From positions 1 to 33,843 of IMG/VR virus record IMGVR_UViG_3300036781_000123: a DNA stretch of 33,843 nucleotides. One strand, 5' to 3'. Positions 29,264 through 33,843 of this stretch are shown here, one piece after another. The position numbers and the translations under genes are program-made. The notes beneath the pieces were generated by a model. The model was not told where the DNA came from, did not search any database, and saw nothing but the letters and a program-made list of their open reading frames with translations. The DNA is from a virus. Every line of letters starts with the position of its first letter. Within the stretch, counting starts at the first letter, position 1.

Positions 29264-29357
29264 TGCCATAAGCGATGCTATTGATAAACATGTTGAAAGT
29301 CATATTGACTTTTTTAAAATTCAGCTTTGTTCCGAATGGGGGCGGTTCTACCCATGA
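29172..29357 (+). CDS. Hypothetical small protein
   Basis: 61 residues from ATG 29172 with AAAGGA at 7 bases; ATG 29196 is an alternative. Helical (MTAEQIKIHNRSVEGAAWSE, AINAISDAIDKHVESHIDFF). It overlaps the end of the HicA-like gene by 92 bases and its stop overlaps the next tiny frame (ATGA). It is in the place of an antitoxin but shows no HicB feature. Confidence 0.5.
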   Translation: MHTKTENRMTAEQIKIHNRSVEGAAWSEAINAISDAIDKHVESHIDFFKIQLCSEWGRFYP

Positions 29358-29434
29358 ATGAGTGCAGTGAATATGTCAGCCTGATGCTGATTTTGTTTTT
29401 AATCTTTTGTGTAGCTTTTTTCTATCGGAGGTAA
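29354..29434 (+). CDS. 26-residue membrane peptide
   Basis: ATG 29354 overlaps the previous stop (ATGA); TAA at 29434 lies 1 base before the next GTG start. The sequence MNECSEYVSLMLILFLIFCV ending AFFYRR is a single membrane helix with a positive C-terminal end. Gene-end overlaps on both sides favour a real gene. Too short for normal gene finders; role unknown. Confidence 0.45.
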   Translation: MNECSEYVSLMLILFLIFCVAFFYRR

Positions 29435-29435
29435 C

Positions 29436-29969
29436 GTGGACTTTATTATTCTTCACCGCATGGTCGGCGGTTTCATCGGCACTGGCTCTACCGTCAAGGC
29501 CCGCTTGATATGGTCGCTTAGCTGCGGCTTGATGTTTGGCTTTGCGGCTTGCGTTCACCACATGTCGTTATTGTGTGTTGTCGCTATAACTTTCATGACG
29601 CCGTTCGCAGCGTATCTTGGCAGGCTTATCCCGCACTCTGAATTTCAAGGCGCGCCGTTCGATTGGGAAAAGTTTTTCGGCATGTCGTTTATCTGCGCAA
29701 CACGCTTGCTGTTGCTGCTGCTGCCGACGGCAATTTTTGAGCCATCAGCTTTGTGGCTAGTGCCTCTCGGCATCGGTGGTGGAGTTGCTTATTGGATCGG
29801 ATGGCGCTTCCTTGATGGAAGCGATAGTGGTTTTTACTACCGGCACAACGCCGAGCAAATGACCATCGTTAGCATGGATCATTTTGCTGTCAGCGGCGGT
29901 GAATGGGCTGAGGTTCTTGTTGGTCTTCTGGTTTACCAGTTCGCATTCATGGCGCTGTTGGTAATGTAA
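29436..29969 (+). CDS. Multi-pass membrane protein
   Basis: 177 residues, GTG start at 29436 with GGAGG 4 bases upstream. Membrane segments near 22-42, 44-62, 82-102, 104-124 and 158-176; a polar loop (PHSEFQGAPFDWEKF) and a long acidic C-terminal loop (LDGSDSGFYYRHNAEQM) separate them. No transporter or holin motif I know. It is in the middle block, so it is not likely to be the lysis holin. Its stop overlaps the next start (TAATG). Confidence 0.7.
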   Translation: MDFIILHRMVGGFIGTGSTVKARLIWSLSCGLMFGFAACVHHMSLLCVVAITFMTPFAAYLGRLIPHSEFQGAPFDWEKFFGMSFICATRLLLLLLPTAIFEPSALWLVPLGIGGGVAYWIGWRFLDGSDSGFYYRHNAEQMTIVSMDHFAVSGGEWAEVLVGLLVYQFAFMALLVM

Positions 29970-30163
29970 TGTCAGACACTATCGACGATGCCAACCACCA
30001 AGCAGACCTTATCCTCGCAGAAAGCGTCCGCTTACGCAAACTAACCCCACGCATTGAACCGTCTGGGTGTTGTTATAACTGCGGCGAAACAATAGACAAG
30101 GCACGGCGCTGGTGCGATGCGCACTGCCGCGACATTTATCAAAAAGAAAACGGGAGGGACTAA
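29969..30163 (+). CDS. Small DksA/TraR-like zinc-finger protein
   Basis: 64 residues. Helical N-terminus (DDANHQADLILAESVRLRK) and a C4 zinc finger: CCYNCGETID (Cys35, Cys38) and RRWCDAHCRDIY (Cys49, Cys53). This is the arrangement of short TraR/DksA-like proteins, which can bind RNA polymerase, but it lacks the acidic coiled-coil tip; related phage proteins with RWCDAHCRD are of unknown function. Coupled to neighbours by single-base overlaps. Confidence 0.68.
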   Translation: MSDTIDDANHQADLILAESVRLRKLTPRIEPSGCCYNCGETIDKARRWCDAHCRDIYQKENGRD

Positions 30164-30495
30164 TGCCAACACGTGAAGAAGATTTCGATAACATTGAAGA
30201 TGTCCTGCGTCTTTACGGTATGGACGCAGAGGTTGCAGCTCTCATGCGGATTAAGACAGCATCTACCGGAAAATATTTTGATATTGAAATAGAGCGGCGT
30301 GTTGCAGAGCGGTCGTCCTTATGTGTCCCTAGTTTGCGAGATCAGTTCGCTATGCAGGCCATGTGCGGCATGCTCGCTATGGGCCACACAGAGGATCGCA
30401 GCCCAGAATATCTTGGGTGTAACGCCTACCGTATCGCTGACGGGATGCTTGAATACCGCAACAGTGTTGCCGAACATAGGTCTGATGATGCCTAA
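30163..30495 (+). CDS. Hypothetical phage protein
   Basis: 110 residues from ATG 30163 (MPTREEDFDNIEDVLRLYGM), GGGAGG just upstream. The segment PSLRDQFAMQAMCGMLAMGH is like the RDxFAxxAMxxLL motif found in many phage small proteins; function unknown. The rest is helical. Its last codons overlap the next gene. Confidence 0.6.
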   Translation: MPTREEDFDNIEDVLRLYGMDAEVAALMRIKTASTGKYFDIEIERRVAERSSLCVPSLRDQFAMQAMCGMLAMGHTEDRSPEYLGCNAYRIADGMLEYRNSVAEHRSDDA

Positions 30496-30700
30496 AAACA
30501 ACTACACATCGTACGACTTCTATATAGCAAAAGAAATTCTCGAAAGTATCCGTGGGTGCTATCTTCGCATGCATTTTGCCGATCAAGACTATGACCTCAA
30601 TGAAGATGAGGAATATATGGCAGAGGCCGAATTCTTTATCAGGGTATGCCGCACAGTTGGCGTGGTGCTTGATAACATTTCTGTCGCCAACGATGTCTAA
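30488..30700 (+). CDS. Hypothetical small acidic protein
   Basis: 70 residues from one of two adjacent ATGs (30485/30488). The sequence MPKNNYTSYDFYIAKEILES is followed by an acidic stretch (FADQDYDLNEDEEYMAEAEF). Overlaps the genes on both sides by 8 bases each, consistent with coupled translation. Unknown function. Confidence 0.55.
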   Translation: MPKNNYTSYDFYIAKEILESIRGCYLRMHFADQDYDLNEDEEYMAEAEFFIRVCRTVGVVLDNISVANDV

Positions 30701-30986
30701 GAGCGCTGCAACAAAATACGACAAACAACACATGGCGAACGTCGCCGCTCTTGGCTGTATTATATGCAAGTCGGAAGCTGAGGTTCACCACATCCGTGAC
30801 GGCACCGGCATGGCAATGCGTGCTTCACATCAAGAAACAATACCTTTGTGTTTTAGGCACCATCGCGGTGAGCAGGGCATACACACGTTAGGCACCCGCA
30901 AGTGGGAAGGCGTCTACGGTAAGCAGCGCGATCTCTTGCGGGAAGTTCTTATGCAGTTATCCAGAGGGTGTCCATACCAAGCATGA
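30693..30986 (+). CDS. Ref-like HNH nuclease (RecA-dependent nuclease family)
   Basis: 97 residues. Metal and HNH residues: GCIICKSEAEVHHIRDGTGM (Cys22, Cys25, His32, His33), RASHQETIPLCFRHHRGEQG (His46, Cys53, His56, His57) and IHTLG (His64) followed by KWEGVYGKQRDLL. This is the pattern of phage Ref/DUF968-type nucleases; P1 Ref cuts DNA at RecA-made displacement loops. With RecE and RecT it completes a recombination set. It overlaps the previous gene by 8 bases and the next by ATGA. Confidence 0.82.
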   Translation: MSKSAATKYDKQHMANVAALGCIICKSEAEVHHIRDGTGMAMRASHQETIPLCFRHHRGEQGIHTLGTRKWEGVYGKQRDLLREVLMQLSRGCPYQA

Positions 30987-31198
30987 CAAAAGATGAAATC
31001 ATCGAAGAGCAAGACTTGCAGATTACGACATGGCTCAATGCGTGGAAAGAGGCGCGTGAAGCTCTGACTATCATTTATATCAATGATAAAACAATCTCAC
31101 CAAGCCTTATAGCGGCAGAGGCCTTGGATAGGGTTGAGGTGATATTTAAAGATTATATCTCTAAGTCAGCGCTTCCCCAGAACAAATCGGCTAAGTAA
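30983..31198 (+). CDS. Hypothetical protein, last gene of the rightward block
   Basis: 71 residues from ATG 30983 (MTKDEIIEEQDLQITTWLNA), ATGA overlap with the Ref-like gene. Helical, with EAREALTIIYINDKTISPSL. Its last 33 bases overlap the end of the opposite-strand o-spanin gene, and there is no terminator between the convergent transcripts. Function unknown. Confidence 0.6.
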   Translation: MTKDEIIEEQDLQITTWLNAWKEAREALTIIYINDKTISPSLIAAEALDRVEVIFKDYISKSALPQNKSAK

Positions 31199-31423
31199 CT
31201 CGTGACGCTTTCCGCAGTCGATCAGGGCTGATGTGTTTGCGATCAGGGCGTCAGCAAGTGATCCCATTGTGTCATTGCGCAACTTAACCGGTGCGGGGCA
31301 ATCCGCTGTCAGGTTCGCAGGCGCACTAACGTCCTGAACGTCCAACGGCTGTATCGGTGTAAAGCTGCATGAAGGCAGCACCAGAATGGCAAGTGCTAAA
31401 AGAAGAATTTGCTTTTTGAACAT
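31166..31423 (-). CDS. o-spanin (Rz1-like lipoprotein)
   Basis: 85 residues from ATG 31423 with GGAGG 7 bases upstream. The signal (MFKKQILLLALAILVLPSCS) ends in a lipobox L16-P17-S18-C19, so the mature protein is an outer-membrane lipoprotein. The Pro-containing segment after the Cys (FTPIQPLDVQDVSAP) is usual for Rz1. The gene begins inside the i-spanin gene in another frame, the classical overlapped Rz/Rz1 layout. The mature chain (67 residues) is longer than that of lambda Rz1. Confidence 0.85.
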   Translation of the reverse strand: MFKKQILLLALAILVLPSCSFTPIQPLDVQDVSAPANLTADCPAPVKLRNDTMGSLADALIANTSALIDCGKRHELLSRFVLGKR

Positions 31424-31697
31424 CGGCGAGCCTCCGGTTAATGTCGTCCATTTGTGCGGCGTGCGCCGTGCGTTCTTTCTCATAATCCGACGCCGATTTA
31501 TCGGCAGCTTCTTGTAGTTCCTGACGGCGTTTTTCAAAATCGTTATGTTCAGCAACCATCTTGGCGGTGCAGTCTGCCTCAGCAGATTTGTGGCCGGTGT
31601 GGTAGCCGAACCCAAACAGCCCGACGATCAGAAGAACGATCAATATCGCCTTCCAGTTATCCTTGGCGAATGTCAGCGCCGCGATCAGGAATGGCAT
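31326..31697 (-). CDS. i-spanin (Rz-like)
   Basis: 123 residues. N-terminal membrane anchor at about 15-33 (WKAILIVLLIVGLFGFGYHT), then a periplasmic coiled coil (AEHNDFEKRRQELQEAADKS, ASDYEKERTAHAAQMDDINR) and a short tail with one Cys. It pairs with the o-spanin to fuse inner and outer membranes in the last step of lysis. The 3' end contains the start of the o-spanin gene; the 5' end overlaps the small membrane protein gene. Confidence 0.86.
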   Translation of the reverse strand: MPFLIAALTFAKDNWKAILIVLLIVGLFGFGYHTGHKSAEADCTAKMVAEHNDFEKRRQELQEAADKSASDYEKERTAHAAQMDDINRRLADVQKANSSFSTCHSGAAFMQLYTDTAVGRSGR

Positions 31698-31920
31698 TGC
31701 CGTACTTCCACTTCATAAACAGGGTTGCGATGTGACTGCCGCCGACAACAGCACCGTAAGCTGCGAGCAGTTCCCAGCTTACACTTTGTTGTTCAAGCAT
31801 CACCTTCGACATAATGATGTTGGCAACATGAAGCCAGAGTTTTGTCGCTGAAAGCCTGCCGCTCTTCTCATCAGTGAAGAAGTCTAGCACGCATACTTTA
31901 TATGGCCCCACTGAGATCAT
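31657..31920 (-). CDS. Small membrane protein of the lysis cassette (holin candidate)
   Basis: 87 residues. The phrase TDEKSGRLSATKLWLHVANI followed by two hydrophobic segments (about 26-43 and 50-69, WELLAAYGAVVGGSHIATLF) and a charged end (KWKYGNAIPDRG) is a common pattern of phage proteins next to lysis genes, often annotated as holin or as a conserved membrane protein. It is coupled to the DUF5675 gene by ATGA. Either this or the XhlA-like product could be the holin. Confidence 0.65.
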   Translation of the reverse strand: MISVGPYKVCVLDFFTDEKSGRLSATKLWLHVANIIMSKVMLEQQSVSWELLAAYGAVVGGSHIATLFMKWKYGNAIPDRGADIRQG

Positions 31921-32324
31921 ATAACACCAGAGACCACCAGTTCAAACTCATCGGGAAGGTTTTCGCGCAGCATTTGCAACGTCTGCACCGAATTAATAAC
32001 AGCGGGCTTACCGCCAACAACACCAAAATCAGAGCCGACAAGAATGCAGCCATCGGTGTCTTTGATTGTGTTGCCGTTATGAATGAGGATTGCTTGGCGG
32101 TTTGGAACGCCGACAAGTTCCCACACGTTATGGAACTTCGTGCCGTCATGTGGGGTACACACGTAAGAACTCTGCGGGATGCAGGACTTCATTGGCTGGT
32201 TATCTTTCCAAGGAAGCTCACAAGTAACGGCGATGCGCGTTAGCTTGTCGTCAATGATGCGATAGAGGATGCCGAACGTACCGTTGTCTGATGTCTCGCC
32301 GCGAATGAGTGTGAGCTGTTCCAT
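31917..32324 (-). CDS. DUF5675 protein, candidate cell-wall enzyme
   Basis: 135 residues. DUF5675 landmarks: CELPWKDNQPMKSCIPQSSY, FHNVWELVGVPNRQAILIHN, then GNTIKDTDGCILVGSDFG. The conserved His82 in IHNGN and Cys93 in TDGCILVG, 11 residues apart, recall the His and Cys of L,D-transpeptidase-type folds (HG...S-x-GC), though I know of no proof of activity. It lies between an XhlA-like membrane protein and a holin-like protein, where a phage normally has its endolysin. No other muralytic gene is in the window. The start shares bases with the upstream stop (TAATG). Confidence 0.8.
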   Translation of the reverse strand: MEQLTLIRGETSDNGTFGILYRIIDDKLTRIAVTCELPWKDNQPMKSCIPQSSYVCTPHDGTKFHNVWELVGVPNRQAILIHNGNTIKDTDGCILVGSDFGVVGGKPAVINSVQTLQMLRENLPDEFELVVSGVI

Positions 32325-32665
32325 TAATGGAGTGCCTTAATAAGGCCGAATACAGTCCCACAGGCTCCAAGGAATGAAATAATATAGCGAAGCGTCATGT
32401 CAACACCCGCCATCTTGTTGAACTTGGATTGAAGTTCATTAAGCGACACGGAGATGCTTGTGTTGACTGTTTTTTGATCGGAGGCTGAAAGGCTCTGCGC
32501 GCGCTTCACGTCGGCAAGCTTTTCATTGATGCCTGCGTATCGTTCGGCGCAGATTTTTTCATGGGCTTCGATAGACATCGTGGCCTTTTCAGCATCGTGC
32601 TTGGCCTCCGTCGCTACATCGTGAGCATTCTGTGCCAAGCGGTGAACGTCATTAAGGTCAGTCAT
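32324..32665 (-). CDS. XhlA-like membrane protein (holin-associated)
   Basis: 113 residues from ATG 32665 (MTDLNDVHRLAQNAHDVATE). A long amphipathic helix (residues 5-85, with EHEKICAERYAGINEKLADV and LQSKFNKMAGVDM) is followed by one C-terminal membrane segment (YIISFLGACGTVFGLIKAL). This is the plan of XhlA/haemolysin-type proteins found beside holins. It is translated just before the DUF5675 gene. Confidence 0.7.
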   Translation of the reverse strand: MTDLNDVHRLAQNAHDVATEAKHDAEKATMSIEAHEKICAERYAGINEKLADVKRAQSLSASDQKTVNTSISVSLNELQSKFNKMAGVDMTLRYIISFLGACGTVFGLIKALH

Positions 32666-32737
32666 CATTATACCTGATTATGGCGGCACCTTGGCAACGG
32701 CAGATGAACATAAAATTCTTATAATTTCAAGTCGTCA

Positions 32738-33622
32738 TTACCCATAAATGGTCTTTTGCCCTGACAAGAATGTTTCAGTATGTGTGCCGCTACCAGAGTT
32801 AACAAGTTTACGATACCAACCAGCAGGAACATCGGCACAAATCTGCCCCTTAACGACCTGTATGCTGTTCAAAATAATGGCAAGAGTGATGGTTTGGTCG
32901 CTCTCGAACGTGCCGACAGTTGTCCAGTTTGCTTCGGTGGCGTCATTGGTAGCGCAGATTTTCAGAGCAATGGCTGACGTGCCGGGGCCGCCAATGGTTG
33001 ATGTCGTCGATGTCGAGACTGAATAACGAACCGTGCTGTCCTTAGTGGCATGCACTTGCGCACCGGTCGCGCCGGTCCCAGAAAAAGCAATTGTATCGAC
33101 CGACGTCGTGCGCGTTACAACAGGAATTGTTGGGAAAGGTTGCCATGACTTATCGCCGCGCCAATACTGCGCTGTCGTTCCTGCTGTAATTGTTGGTTCT
33201 TTTCCAGCAAGACCGGATGTGAGCGATCCCTGAGTAGCGTAAGTGCTGGCTGCTGATGCCGACGTCAGATATGGCGTTAATGCCGAACCTACGAGGTAGC
33301 CTGCATCATTTGCCAATGCTGAGATATTGCTGCCGTTAAGGGCCGTCACGGCGCGCGACGGCGTAAAGTAAAGATGAACAATGCCCTCTGGAAGCGCATC
33401 GGTAGTTGTGGGGATTGATGCGTACATTGATGCAAGGGTGGCATTACATGAATTAAGCGACGTGATGACGTCCTCAACCCACTGTTCTGTTCCCGGCATT
33501 CTGCGCATATATCCACGCAGACGGTTTTCTGCCTCTTCTGTAATAACCTGTGGTGCGCTCATCGTTGGACGCGCGGCCTGCGTTAGGCAGATGGTTTCTG
33601 GTTTCTTTTGGAACAGTCGCAT
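32738..33622 (-). CDS. Tail fibre / receptor-binding protein
   Basis: 294 residues from ATG 33622, preceded by AAGGGG. The N-terminus (to about 75) contains EEAENRLRGYMRRMPGTEQW and then EGIVHLYFTPSRAVTALNGS, a repeated formula of phage tail fibres (LYFTxxRa...L). The middle is Ala/Ser/Thr-rich (LTSASAASTYATQGSLTSGL) and leads to GKEPTITAGTTAQYWRGDKS. The C-terminal about 120 residues are a beta-rich head (TVRYSVSTSTTSTIGGPGTS, LAIILNSIQVVKGQICADVP, AGWYRKLV). Likely trimeric and involved in host binding. It precedes the lysis genes on the same strand. Confidence 0.8.
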   Translation of the reverse strand: MRLFQKKPETICLTQAARPTMSAPQVITEEAENRLRGYMRRMPGTEQWVEDVITSLNSCNATLASMYASIPTTTDALPEGIVHLYFTPSRAVTALNGSNISALANDAGYLVGSALTPYLTSASAASTYATQGSLTSGLAGKEPTITAGTTAQYWRGDKSWQPFPTIPVVTRTTSVDTIAFSGTGATGAQVHATKDSTVRYSVSTSTTSTIGGPGTSAIALKICATNDATEANWTTVGTFESDQTITLAIILNSIQVVKGQICADVPAGWYRKLVNSGSGTHTETFLSGQKTIYG

Positions 33623-33712
33623 CACTTGCCCCTTCTTAGATGTTAGGAATTAGTTATCTGCGAACGCAGGGCGCTTATTTGGTCATCAATCGCCTGAATG
33701 CTTTCACGTGAC

Positions 33713-33843
33713 TCATGTGTTTTTTATCCCGTAAAGAGCTAAGGTTCCGCTAAGGTTTCCTGATGAGCAGAGAATTCGAATACCATCAACATTGTTGTTG
33801 TTGCCCGGATAAAAGTCACCACCCCCCATAAACGACGTATGAT
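33713..33843 (-). CDS. Tail fibre-type protein, C-terminal end (runs off right edge)
   Basis: An open minus-strand frame enters at 33843 and stops at TGA 33713. The 43 visible residues (SFMGGGDFYPGNNNNVDGIR, ILCSSGNLSGTLALYGIKNT) are the usual end of phage fibre/tail proteins (SSGN-xxSG-T-x-x-LYG). The reading frame breaks on a run of six A residues; skipping one A gives 24 more codons that look genuine (HESRESIQAIDDQISALRSQ) and stop at 33643, 21 bases before the next start. See findings. Confidence 0.7.
   Translation of the reverse strand, partial: HTSFMGGGDFYPGNNNNVDGIRILCSSGNLSGTLALYGIKNT

Noticed and set aside
32666-32737. TATAAT on the minus strand (32674-32669) ahead of the XhlA-like gene
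   Set aside because: No -35 at normal spacing and it lies directly on the start codon, leaving no leader.
33643-33843. Diversity-generating retroelement variable region at the fibre end (AAC-rich GNNNN codons), prompted by BPP-1-like head genes
   Set aside because: No reverse transcriptase, no template repeat and no second copy of this segment in the window; the sequence is a normal fibre C-terminus.

Overview
The window is most of the genome of a tailed bacteriophage with a short, T7-like tail (podovirus). The diagnostic genes are a T7-type head-tail connector (portal), both tail tubular proteins (gp11- and gp12-like), gp13- and gp14-like internal virion proteins, and a head set that resembles Bordetella phage BPP-1 (Bbp16, Bbp17 and Bbp19 families). 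A Gram-negative host is indicated by the two-component spanin pair. I suspect a proteobacterial, possibly alphaproteobacterial, host from general resemblance only. I see no integrase, DNA polymerase, RNA polymerase or rRNA.

Layout. (1) 1-14794, minus strand: one long late operon. In transcription order it holds a small hypothetical gene, a stand-alone ParB-like protein, a small basic protein running into a tRNA with anticodon CAT, small and large terminase, an SGNH hydrolase, two small virion proteins, portal, Bbp19-like protein, scaffold, terminator, major capsid, Bbp16-like cement protein, a small hypothetical, tail tubular A and B, and internal virion proteins. The last of these runs off the left edge. 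(2) 14795-15112: a divergent control region with an operator-like dyad touching the best rightward promoter. (3) 15113-21778, plus strand: about twenty small early genes, tightly packed with ATGA/TAATG overlaps, mostly of unknown function. They include a pentapeptide-repeat protein with an almost perfectly homogenised repeat array, an ASCH protein, a DUF551 protein and a helix-turn-helix protein. (4) 21801-22999, minus strand: a replication island (Cro/CI-like HTH, DUF1376 initiator-like protein, helicase-loader-like protein). (5) 23101-31198, plus strand: recombination and other middle genes: a RecE-like exonuclease, RecT, a DUF2303/YfdQ protein, winged-helix and zinc-ribbon proteins, an orphan HicA-like protein, a multi-pass membrane protein and a Ref-type HNH nuclease. 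Three non-coding structured intervals lie here. (6) 31166-33843, minus strand: lysis cassette (Rz1/Rz spanins, a small membrane protein, a DUF5675 protein, an XhlA-like membrane protein), then tail-fibre genes running off the right edge.

The left-edge gene (internal virion protein, 3' end missing) and the right-edge gene (fibre, 5' end missing) are both minus-strand late genes. The simplest reading is a circular or circularly permuted genome cut inside the late operon, with the remaining internal virion, ejection and fibre genes in the missing arc. DNA replication probably relies on host polymerase recruited through the DUF1376/loader pair, with RecE/RecT/Ref for recombination.

Most interesting signals: the DUF5675 protein in the slot where an endolysin is expected, the codon-invariant pentapeptide array, a frame break on an A6 run at the end of the right-edge fibre gene, the tRNA embedded in the late mRNA, two hairpins that pair a terminator with a promoter-like element, and a recurring CCATCCA leader upstream of early genes.
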